DNA of 64,000 nucleotides from Streptomyces sp. NBC_01775 (GTDB taxonomy: Bacteria > Actinomycetota > Actinomycetes > Streptomycetales > Streptomycetaceae): the NCBI RefSeq assembly GCF_035917675.1, contig NZ_CP109104.1, forward strand, positions 1,178,001-1,242,000, written 5' to 3'. This document shows positions 51,504-58,859 of the stretch, piece after piece (position 1 is the stretch's first letter; each line of letters starts with the position of its first letter). The notes beneath the pieces were generated by a model. The model had not been told where the DNA came from. It was given only the letters and a program-made list of their open reading frames with translations, and did no database searches. The position numbers and the translations under genes are program-made.

Positions 51504-51878
51504 GTGATCATCCGCGATCTGGAGAGCGTCACGGCGGTCGAGTGGGGCAACGGCCTCAGCCGCCGGCTGCTGCTGGCCGCCGACGGCATGGGGTACAGCG
51601 TGACCGACACCCTCGTCCGCGCGGGCACCACCTCCCCGCTGGAGTACCGCAACCACTTCGAGGCGTGTTACTGCGTCGGAGGCTCCGGTGAGGTCATCGA
51701 GCGCGACGGGACCTCCCACCGCCTCACCCCGGGCACGCTGTACGCGCTGGACGAGCACGACCTCCACCACCTCGTGGCCGCGCCCCATGAGGACCTGCGC
51801 CTGGTCTGCGTCTTCGCCCCTCCCCTGCGCGGCGACGAGGCGCACCGGTTCGGCGAGGGCGCGCCGTCCTCGTACTGA
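51504..51878 (+). CDS. EctC-like cyclase (ectoine synthase family)
   Basis: 124 residues from a GTG with GGAGGAG upstream, close to the 125-135 residues of EctC. The metal ligands of ectoine synthase align: Glu53 in NHFEACYCV, Tyr80 in GTLYALDEHD and His88 in DLHHL. Substrate residues Tyr48 and His51 are kept, and the cupin core and the ending CVFAPPLRG match. EctC joins an alpha-amine to an N-acyl carbonyl with loss of water, forming a cyclic amidine. There is no ectA or ectB here, so the usual precursor is not made locally. Confidence 0.85.
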   Translation: MIIRDLESVTAVEWGNGLSRRLLLAADGMGYSVTDTLVRAGTTSPLEYRNHFEACYCVGGSGEVIERDGTSHRLTPGTLYALDEHDLHHLVAAPHEDLRLVCVFAPPLRGDEAHRFGEGAPSSY

Positions 51879-51943
51879 ACGCCCGCGCGGCGCCCTCCGA
51901 CAACCCGGTCGAGGGCCGGGCGGCGCCTTGGTAGGTTCACCCT

Positions 51944-52228
51944 GTGCAATTCATGGTGCTGACCCAGCGTTATAGCGACCAGTTCAGCGAAGAGGACTTC
52001 GCAGCCGTCCTGCCACAGGAGACCGAGACCGTACGAGGGCTCTACGCCGACGGCAAGCTCCGTCAGATCTGGCTGCGGGGTGACACCCGAGGGGCCTGCT
52101 TCCTGCTCGAAGCCGCGTCACCGAGCGAGGCCGAAGCAGCGGTGGCCGCCCTCCCGCTGGCCCAGAAGGAGATGTCCGACTTCCAGATCATCCCCCTGAG
52201 CCCCTACGGCGGCTTCGGCCCCCGCTGA
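51944..52228 (+). CDS. YciI family protein
   Basis: 94 residues; GTG 51944 is the likely start. MQFMVLTQRY, the pattern YADGKLRQIWLRGDTRGA and a final DFQIIPLSPYGG fit the YciI/muconolactone-isomerase-like ferredoxin fold. Proteins of this type are small dimers with poorly known substrates. It may be co-transcribed with the EctC-like gene (65 bases between them), but the link is only by position. Confidence 0.75.
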   Translation: MQFMVLTQRYSDQFSEEDFAAVLPQETETVRGLYADGKLRQIWLRGDTRGACFLLEAASPSEAEAAVAALPLAQKEMSDFQIIPLSPYGGFGPR

Positions 52229-52516
52229 CCCCGCCCGGCCTGTCGCCGCACGGAGGGCGAGCGGGGCTCGACGCCGACCGGTGCGGGCAACCGGGTGTTC
52301 ACACTGAGCGACCCCGGCTGAGGGCGCTGCCCGTCGTCTGAGGTCCGCTCCCGCCCGGTGGCGCCCGGTCCCGGCGGGAGGGGAATATCACCGGCCCCGG
52401 GACGACTCCCACCTGCCCGTACGGGGAACCCGGTCCGGGAATGACAGGCCGGCCCGCGCTTGTTCCCACCGGCACCAGGGCGCGGCCCGCTCTGATGCCC
52501 CGTCGCAGGAGAGAAC

Positions 52517-52921
52517 ATGAGCACCATCGAGCTGACCAAGGACAACTTCGACGAGATCGTTCAGGACAACGACTTCATCCTGATCGATTTCTGGGCGTCT
52601 TGGTGCGGCCCTTGCCGTAGCTTCGGGCCCGTGTACGAGGCCGCCGCCGAGCGGCATCCGGACCTCGCCTTCGCCAAGGTGGACACCGAGGCCCAGCAGG
52701 AGCTGGCGTCGGCCTTCGAGGTCCAGTCGATTCCGACGCTGGCGATCATCCGGGACAGGACACTGGTCTTCTCCCAGCCCGGCGCGCTCCCCGAGGCCGC
52801 GCTGGAGGACCTCATCGGCCAGGCGCGCGACCTGGACATGGAAGAGGTACGCAAGGCCGCGGCCCAGGCTCAGGCCCAGGAGGGCGAGGTCCCGGCCCAG
52901 GAGGGCGGCGCCACCGCCTGA
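52517..52921 (+). CDS. trxA: thioredoxin
   Basis: 134 residues from ATG 52517 (GGAGAGA upstream). The active site WCGPC is at residues 29-33 (FWASWCGPCRSF), followed by a cis-Pro in QSIPTLAII. The usual domain is about 105 residues; here a C-terminal tail of about 30 residues is Ala/Gln/Glu-rich (AQAQAQEGEVPAQEGG). It reduces protein disulfides in the cytoplasm. 288 bases separate it from the YciI gene, with no gene between. Confidence 0.94.
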   Translation: MSTIELTKDNFDEIVQDNDFILIDFWASWCGPCRSFGPVYEAAAERHPDLAFAKVDTEAQQELASAFEVQSIPTLAIIRDRTLVFSQPGALPEAALEDLIGQARDLDMEEVRKAAAQAQAQEGEVPAQEGGATA

Positions 52922-52973
52922 TGAGGGCCCGCCCCTCCCCGCCACGGGGCCTTCCGGCTCCCGGAGAGCGCGG

Positions 52974-53012
52974 CGCGAAGGCCGCCCGGTCATCGACCGG
53001 GCGGCCTTCGCG
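52974..53012. terminator. long perfect hairpin between convergent genes
   Basis: A perfect 18-bp stem (52974-52991 with 52995-53012) with a 3-base loop, between trxA and the permease gene. Confidence 0.85.
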
Positions 53013-53086
53013 TGTGCGGACGAGCCGCGGAGTGCCGGCCTTCGTGTGCGCGGACCGGCCCGGGAGATGTCCGGGCTCCCGCCGGG

Positions 53087-54508
53087 TCAGCCCTGTGCGG
53101 TCCGCGCGCCCACTCCCGCCGGGGTGGGGCGGGGCGCCAGACGGAAGTCCTGGCGGACGGGGTGCCCGTCGCGGGCCTGGACGCGGGCGACGGCGGCGAG
53201 CCGGTCGGGACCGCTGGCGATGACGTTGACGAAGTGGTCGGGCAGGCCGGTGGCCGCGTACTCGCCCTGCTCGTCGGTGCTCGCGCGCAGCAGTTCCCTG
53301 CCGTGGGTGCCGGTGACCGTGATCGCTACGCCCCGCAGCGGCTGGCCGCGCTCGTCGGTGACCCTGCCCTTGAGCGTCGGCTGCTGCTGGAGCAGCCGGT
53401 GGGGGTGCGGGAGCACGGCGCAGGGCTGCGGCAGCTCGAACGAGGGGTCCTCGACGGGCGGCTCCGCCGGCACCTCGGCCTGCGCCTGGGCGCCCTCGGT
53501 CTCCTTACGGGCCTCGCGCCGCTCCTTCCAGGCGCCGAGCGCGATCAGCGCGATGCCCGCGACGACCCAGGCGCAGATGACCAGGACGTGGCGTCCGACG
53601 TCCTTCCCGTCGAAGTAGAACAGTCCGCGCAACGCCTCGATCAAATTGCCCATCGGCATGATCGGGTGCAGCGCCCGGAAGAAGCCGGGCACCATCTGGA
53701 CGGGTATCGCTCCGCCGCTGGACGGCATGCTCAGCAGCACGAACAGCCCCATGGCCACGCCGGGGAAGAACTGCTTGAAGAACGGCACCAGTCCGTAGGA
53801 GGTCAGCGCGACGGCCTGGGTCATCAAGAAGATGAAGGGGATCGCCAGCGGCTCGTTCGGGATCACGTCCATCGCGCGGGCCACGAAGAAGGCGACCAGG
53901 CTCTCGACGACGCCGACGGACACCAGGGTGAGGACCTTCTTGCGTCGCCCGAAGGTGGTGGCCCTCAGCAGCATCATCACGCTGATGTACGAGGGGATCG
54001 TGCAGGCCAGGACGAGGTAGAACAGCCCGGTTCCCATGCCGTCGCCCGGCGCCGTGGGAGCTGCCTCGTGCACCTGGAGCCGTCCGCCGTCGTGCTCGGC
54101 GACGGAGGTGAACGTCTTTTGCAGCACCGACTCCAGCGAGTATCCGTCGGCCTTGGCGACGAAGAGCTGGGGGTGCTTGGCGTCCGGCGCGTATCCGGCG
54201 GTCACCGCGCGGCTGGTGACCGCGTCGTGGGCCGCGCCGGCGTCGGCGACGTGGTGGATGTCGAAGGCGCCGGGGCTCTTCTGTTCGAGTGCCTGCTCCA
54301 GCTGCCCGGCCGACGGCCCTGCCACGGCCACGTCCACGTGGTGCGGAACGGGGTTGTGGAAGGGCAGCAGATAGCAGACGAGGAAGCCGGCGAAGAAGAA
54401 CGCCGGGAACCAGAGCGTCGACGCGAGGGTGCGCACGGTCGCGCCGAGCGAGGAGGTGTCGCCTTCCTCGCTCGGCGGGCTCTCCGGTTCCGCCTTGTGT
54501 TCCGCCAT
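53087..54508 (-). CDS. ABC-2 type membrane permease with C-terminal carboxypeptidase-regulatory-like domain
   Basis: 473 residues. A membrane helix at about 31-48, then a large extracellular-type domain (about 50-150) and five more helices (GTGLFYLVLACTIPSYISVM, FFPGVAMGLFVLLSM and others), as in YhgE/Pip-like ABC-2 proteins. The last 110 residues after a Pro/Glu-rich linker form a transthyretin-like carboxypeptidase-regulatory domain (GVAITVTGTHGRELLRAST, DEQGEYAATGLPDH). It has no ATPase partner here. Divergent from a TetR gene that presumably represses it; efflux is likely but substrate unknown. Confidence 0.82.
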   Translation of the reverse strand: MAEHKAEPESPPSEEGDTSSLGATVRTLASTLWFPAFFFAGFLVCYLLPFHNPVPHHVDVAVAGPSAGQLEQALEQKSPGAFDIHHVADAGAAHDAVTSRAVTAGYAPDAKHPQLFVAKADGYSLESVLQKTFTSVAEHDGGRLQVHEAAPTAPGDGMGTGLFYLVLACTIPSYISVMMLLRATTFGRRKKVLTLVSVGVVESLVAFFVARAMDVIPNEPLAIPFIFLMTQAVALTSYGLVPFFKQFFPGVAMGLFVLLSMPSSGGAIPVQMVPGFFRALHPIMPMGNLIEALRGLFYFDGKDVGRHVLVICAWVVAGIALIALGAWKERREARKETEGAQAQAEVPAEPPVEDPSFELPQPCAVLPHPHRLLQQQPTLKGRVTDERGQPLRGVAITVTGTHGRELLRASTDEQGEYAATGLPDHFVNVIASGPDRLAAVARVQARDGHPVRQDFRLAPRPTPAGVGARTAQG

Positions 54509-54620
54509 GGACGTGGTCCGCCTCCCTAGGTGTGTACGGGTGGGATGGCGCCTGAGCAGCGATGCATGCCCGAGGAGAGATGCATGGCAGGGCCAATGAT
54601 TAGAAAGGCTAACAGAAAAG

Positions 54621-54632
54621 TGCAGCGCTGCA
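54621..54632. promoter_or_regulatory. perfect palindrome, likely TetR operator
   Basis: TGCAGCGCTGCA, a perfect 12-base palindrome in the AT-rich 180-base gap between the divergent permease and tetR genes. Two GATGCATG words (54561 and 54579) lie nearby. Confidence 0.5.
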
Positions 54633-54688
54633 AAAATGCATTACTGTAGGGAACGAGTCGGGAGAGGCACCGGAGCACGGGAGCGAAG

Positions 54689-55378
54689 ATGGCCGCCGAG
54701 ACCACCGAGACCGCCGAGGCAGCACACGGCCTCCGGGAGCGGAAGAAGCTGGAGACCCGCACGGCGCTGCGCGGCGCCGCCGTCCGGCTCTATCTGGAGC
54801 ACGGCCCCGCCGCCGTGACCGTGCACGACATCTGCGAGGCGGCCGGGGTCTCCCCGCGGACCTTCTTCAACTACTTCGACACCAAGGACGACGCGGTCTT
54901 CGACTGGGACCACCGCCTCACCTGTCAGCTGGTCGAGCTGCTCGCCGCCCGGCCCCGCGAGGAGCCCCCGCTCGAAGCGCTCCGCCAGACGCTGCGCACC
55001 GCCATCCCCGCGCTGGTCGCCGACGCCGGCTGGCACGAGCGGCGCCGCCTGCTGAGCGCCTACCCGGAACTGGTCCCCAAGCTGGTGCACAGCAACAGCA
55101 ACATGGCCGAGGCCCTCGCCGAGGCCGTCGCCACGCGCACGGGACTGCCCCAGGAGGCGCTCTACCCCCGGCTGGTGGCCGGCTCGGCCCTCACCGCGCT
55201 GCGCGCCTCGATCCGCGCCTGGGATCCGGAGACCTCCGCCGAACAGCTGCTGGCCATGCTGGAGGAGGGCTTCGTCTCCCTCGCCGCCGGGCTCCCCGAA
55301 CCCGAGCCGGACGGGGACGAGGGCACGGGCACGGGCACGGGCGGTCAGCGTCCGCCGAGCGCCTCGTCCAGGTCGTAG
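54689..55378 (+). CDS. TetR family transcriptional regulator
   Basis: 229 residues from ATG 54689. The helix-turn-helix is at about 18-65 (VTVHDICEAAGVSPRTFFNY with FDTKDD), followed by a helical ligand domain ending in a low-complexity Gly-Thr tail (repeat GGGCAC in the DNA). Divergent from the ABC-2 permease. Its last 34 bases overlap the convergent ligase gene, so the two mRNAs can form duplex. Confidence 0.88.
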   Translation: MAAETTETAEAAHGLRERKKLETRTALRGAAVRLYLEHGPAAVTVHDICEAAGVSPRTFFNYFDTKDDAVFDWDHRLTCQLVELLAARPREEPPLEALRQTLRTAIPALVADAGWHERRRLLSAYPELVPKLVHSNSNMAEALAEAVATRTGLPQEALYPRLVAGSALTALRASIRAWDPETSAEQLLAMLEEGFVSLAAGLPEPEPDGDEGTGTGTGGQRPPSASSRS

Positions 55379-56412
55379 CGGACCGGCTGTTCGAGCTGTT
55401 CATAGGTGCACGAGCGCGGCTCACGGTCCTCGCGCCAGCGCCGGAAGAGCACGGTGTGCCGGAAGCGGTCCCCCTCCATGTGGTCGTAGGCCACCTCGCA
55501 CACCCGCTCGGGGCGCAGCGGGATCCAGGAGGCGTCCTTCCCGCCGCTCCACCTGCTCGGCGCCCCCGGCATCCGGCCCTCCTCGTGCGCCGCCTCCTCC
55601 TGCCAGCGCGCCCACGGATGCTCCTCGGGGCTGTCCGTCCGCAGCGGCGCCAGCTCCCCCATCAGCTCCCGCCTGCGCACGGCGGGGAAGGACGAGGAGG
55701 CGCCCACGTACTGGAGAGTGCCCGACTCGTCGTGGAGCCCCAGCAGCAGGGAGCCGACGGCGTCGTGGTCGGCGCGGTGCGGACGCAGACCGGCCAGGAC
55801 GCAGTCGGCCGTCCGCTCGTGTTTGATCTTCAGCATGACGCGCTCGCCGGGGCGGTACGGCAGCTCGGGCCGCTTGGCCACCACCCCGTCCAGCCCCGCG
55901 CCCTCGTAGTGCGCGAACCACTCCCGCGCGACGTCGCGGTCCTCGGTCACCGGCGCCAGATACAGGGGCGGAAGGGTTCCCTTCAGCGCCGCCGCCAGCA
56001 TCCGGCGGCGCTCGCTCAGCGGCTCCTCCATGAGGTCGGTCTCCCCCAGCGCCAGCAGGTCGAAGGCGACGAACGAGGCCGGGGTCCGCCCGGCGAGCAG
56101 CCGCACCCGTGAGGCCGCCGGGTGGATGCGCTGCTGGAGTGCCTCGAAGTCCAGCCGTCCCGCCAGCGGTACGACGATCTCCCCGTCCAGCACACACCGC
56201 TCGGGCAGCCGCTCGCGCAGCGCGTCGGCCACCTCGGGGAAGTAGCGCAGCAGGGACTTGCCGGTGCGGCTGCCCAGCTCGACCTCGTCGCCGTCGCGGT
56301 AGACGAGGCAGCGGAAGCCGTCCCACTTGGCCTCGTACTGCATGCCGGGCGGGATGTCGGCGACGGGCTTGGCGAGCATCGGCTTCACGGGGGGCATGAC
56401 CGGGAGATCCAC
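55345..56412 (-). CDS. ligC: ATP-dependent DNA ligase, LigC type
   Basis: 355 residues; GTG 56412 gives MDLPVMPPVKPMLA, the usual LigC start, with GAGGT upstream. The nucleotidyl Lys lies in YEAKWDGFRCLVY (motif I), with motif III CVLDGEIVV, motif IV LDGVVAKRPELPY and motif V MLKIKH. The C-terminal OB-fold follows (VLAGLRPHRADHDAVG, PERVCEVAYDHMEGDRF). It seals nicks in duplex DNA, with roles in actinobacterial non-homologous end-joining-like and base-excision repair. Divergent from a second ATP-dependent ligase. Confidence 0.93.
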   Translation of the reverse strand: MDLPVMPPVKPMLAKPVADIPPGMQYEAKWDGFRCLVYRDGDEVELGSRTGKSLLRYFPEVADALRERLPERCVLDGEIVVPLAGRLDFEALQQRIHPAASRVRLLAGRTPASFVAFDLLALGETDLMEEPLSERRRMLAAALKGTLPPLYLAPVTEDRDVAREWFAHYEGAGLDGVVAKRPELPYRPGERVMLKIKHERTADCVLAGLRPHRADHDAVGSLLLGLHDESGTLQYVGASSSFPAVRRRELMGELAPLRTDSPEEHPWARWQEEAAHEEGRMPGAPSRWSGGKDASWIPLRPERVCEVAYDHMEGDRFRHTVLFRRWREDREPRSCTYEQLEQPVRYDLDEALGGR

Positions 56413-56463
56413 ACCTCGATTCTGCGCCGGGCACGGCGTACGCGCATGAGCGACCATGAGGCC

Positions 56464-57999
56464 ATGCTGCTGGCCGATATCGCACACACATCCAAGGACG
56501 TCGCGGAGGCCACCGCGCGCAACGAGAAGGTGGCACTCCTGGCCGAGCTGTTCGGGCGTGCCGAGCCGTCCGAGGTGCCGGTCGTGGTCACCTACCTCGC
56601 CGGACGGCTGCCGCAGCGCAGGACGGGCGTCGGCTGGAGCGCGCTGCGGGAGCTGCCGTCGCCCGCCGCGGACTCCACCCTCACCATCGCCGGGGTGGAC
56701 GCGGCGCTGACCCGGATCGCGGCCGTCGGCGGCAAGGGCTCGCAGGCCGAGCGCAAGCGGCAGGTGGGCGAGCTGCTGTCGGCCGCGACGGCGGAGGAAC
56801 AGCACTTTCTCGTCCGGCTGATCGGCGGCGAGCTGCGCCAGGGCGCACTGGACGCCTTCGCCGTCGAGGGCCTGGCCGCCGCCGTCGGCGCGGAGCCGGG
56901 CGAGGTGCGGCGGGCCGTGATGCTGGGCGGCTCGCTGGGAGCCGTCGCCCGCGCGCTGCTGGCCGAGGGCCCCTCGGCGCTGGCGCTCTTCCGGCTGGAG
57001 GTCGGGCGCCCCGTGCTGCCGATGCTGGCGCACACCGCCAAGGACGTGGACGAGGCGCTGGACAAGCTGGGGCCGTGCGCCGTCGAGGAGAAGCTGGACG
57101 GCATCCGCGTCCAGGCCCACAAGGACGGCGAGGACGTACGGATCTACACGCGCACCCTCGATGAGATCACCGGCCGGCTGCCCGAGGTGGAGGCCGCTGT
57201 GCGGCGGGCCGGCGCGGTGCGCGCCGTGCTGGACGGCGAGGTGATCGCGCTGAAGGAGGACGGCTGGCCCCGGCCCTTCCAGGAGGTCTCGGGCCGGGTC
57301 GCCTCCCGGCTGGATGTGGCGGGCGCGAGCAGCGAACTGCCGCTCTCCGCCGTCTTCTTCGACCTGCTCTCCCTCGACGGCAGCGAGCTGCTCGACCAGC
57401 CGGCCGTCGAGCGGCACGCCGCGCTCGCCCAGGTGCTGCCGGAGGAACTGCGGGTGCGCAGGCTGCCTGTCACACACCCCGAGGACGAGGAAGTGCGGGG
57501 CGAGGCACGGAAGTTCGCGCAGGAGGTGCTGGCGCGCGGGCACGAGGGCGTCGTGGTCAAGGGCCTGGACGCCGGGTATTCGGCCGGGCGGCGGGGCGCC
57601 TCCTGGCTGAAGGTGAAGCCCGTGCACACCCTGGACCTGGTGGTACTGGGCGCCGAGTGGGGGCACGGGCGGCGCGCGGGGAAGCTCTCGAACCTCCACC
57701 TGGGGGCGCGGCGCGCGGACGGGACCTTCGGGATGCTCGGCAAGACGTTCAAGGGCCTGACCGATGTGCTGCTGGCCTGGCAGACCGAGCGGCTGCGCGA
57801 GCTGGCGGTCACCGAGGAGCCCTGGGGGGTGCTGGTGCGGCCCGAACTGGTCGTGGAGATCGCCTTCGACGGGGTGCAGCGCTCGACCCGCTACCCGGAG
57901 GGTGTGACGCTGCGCTTCGCCCGGGTCCTGCGCTACCGCGACGACAAGCGGCCCGAGGAGGCCGACACGGTGGAGGCGGTCAGCGCGCTGCTGCCCTGA
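56464..57999 (+). CDS. ligB: ATP-dependent DNA ligase, LigB type
   Basis: 511 residues; ATG 56464 (MLLADIAHTSKDV) matches the usual LigB start, ATG 56446 being an alternative. The N-terminal DNA-binding domain (about 1-190: QVGELLSAATAEEQHFLVRL) precedes motif I with the adenylated Lys in VEEKLDGIRVQ, motif III AVLDGEVIAL, motif IV EGVVVKGLDAGYSAG, motif V WLKVKP, and the OB-fold end (VEIAFDGVQRSTRYPEG). It is the longer archaeal/eukaryal-type ligase found in Streptomyces and mycobacteria. Confidence 0.93.
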   Translation: MLLADIAHTSKDVAEATARNEKVALLAELFGRAEPSEVPVVVTYLAGRLPQRRTGVGWSALRELPSPAADSTLTIAGVDAALTRIAAVGGKGSQAERKRQVGELLSAATAEEQHFLVRLIGGELRQGALDAFAVEGLAAAVGAEPGEVRRAVMLGGSLGAVARALLAEGPSALALFRLEVGRPVLPMLAHTAKDVDEALDKLGPCAVEEKLDGIRVQAHKDGEDVRIYTRTLDEITGRLPEVEAAVRRAGAVRAVLDGEVIALKEDGWPRPFQEVSGRVASRLDVAGASSELPLSAVFFDLLSLDGSELLDQPAVERHAALAQVLPEELRVRRLPVTHPEDEEVRGEARKFAQEVLARGHEGVVVKGLDAGYSAGRRGASWLKVKPVHTLDLVVLGAEWGHGRRAGKLSNLHLGARRADGTFGMLGKTFKGLTDVLLAWQTERLRELAVTEEPWGVLVRPELVVEIAFDGVQRSTRYPEGVTLRFARVLRYRDDKRPEEADTVEAVSALLP

Positions 58000-58042
58000 C
58001 CGCCTCCACCGGGGGGTGGGGCTCCGGATCCGCCCCCGCTCT

Positions 58043-58450
58043 TCAGAACTGGGCGCGGATCCTGGCCGCCACCCGGCGCGCCTCCGTCTCGTCGGTGTAG
58101 GGGTTGCGCGGCCAGAAGAAGCCGCGCAGCCCGTCCTTCTTCCTGCGCGGCACCACGTGCACATGCAGGTGCGGTACGGACTGGCTGACCTTGTTGTTCG
58201 TCGCGACGAACGACCCGTCTGCCGCCATGCCGCGCTCCACGGCGCCGGTGACGCGGCGTACCGCGCTGAAGTACGGGCCGGTCGACTCCTCCGGCAGGTC
58301 GGTCAGCGTCTCCACATGGGCGCGCGGCACGACCAGGGTGTGGCCGGAGAAGAGGGGCCGCCGGTCCAGGAAGGCGACGACGGCTCCGTCCTCGTAGATC
58401 CGGTGGGCGGACTGCTCACCGTCGATGATCTTGCAGAAGACGCACTCCAT
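58043..58450 (-). CDS. HIT family hydrolase
   Basis: 135 residues. CVFCKIIDGEQSAHRIYED at the start (zinc/structure Cys pair), and the histidine triad HLHVHVVPR near residue 94. It is a nucleotide hydrolase or transferase of the HIT (Hint-like) branch, acting on nucleotide-linked substrates in the cytoplasm. Ends 43 bases from the convergent ligB gene. Confidence 0.92.
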   Translation of the reverse strand: MECVFCKIIDGEQSAHRIYEDGAVVAFLDRRPLFSGHTLVVPRAHVETLTDLPEESTGPYFSAVRRVTGAVERGMAADGSFVATNNKVSQSVPHLHVHVVPRRKKDGLRGFFWPRNPYTDETEARRVAARIRAQF

Positions 58451-58466
58451 ACCGCGCCCCCGCCCG

Positions 58467-58832
58467 TCAGTTCAAGGTGTTCGGGTCGGGGCCGACGCGC
58501 TCGCCCGTCTCCAGCCGCTGAAGGGCGCGCAGGTCCTCCCCGTCCAGCTCGAAGTCGAAGACCTCGATGTTCTCCCTGATGCGGGAGGGAGTGACGGACT
58601 TGGGGATGACGACGTTGCCGAGCTGGAGGTGCCAGCGCAGCACCACCTGGGCGGCACTCCTGCCGTGCTTCTCCGCGGCCTTGATGACCGCCGGGTCGTC
58701 CAGGACGCCGTTGCCCCGGCCGAGCGGCGACCACGCCTCGGTGGCGATGCCGTGCGTGACGGCGGGGACGTGTGCGTTACTCAATGTGACCTCGGCTCGC
58801 TCGGGGCTCCGATTGCCCTTCCATTGACGCAT
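58467..58832 (-). pseudogene. aldo/keto reductase, C-terminal fragment
   Basis: From about residue 28 the frame matches the last third of an AKR5-type reductase: HGIATEAWSPLGRG, SAAQVVLRWHLQLGNVVIPK, RIRENIEVFDFEL. The barrel start with the catalytic Tyr, Lys and His and about 180 residues is missing. The first 25 residues are unrelated and look like chance sequence. Not functional. Confidence 0.75.
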
Positions 58833-58859
58833 ACGGAGCCCCTGGCCACACGCCGGGTC

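Noticed and set aside
50196..51878. A normal hydroxyectoine operon
   Set aside because: ectA and ectB are missing, the two genes are divergent and EctD signature residues differ; ectABCD would be one operon.
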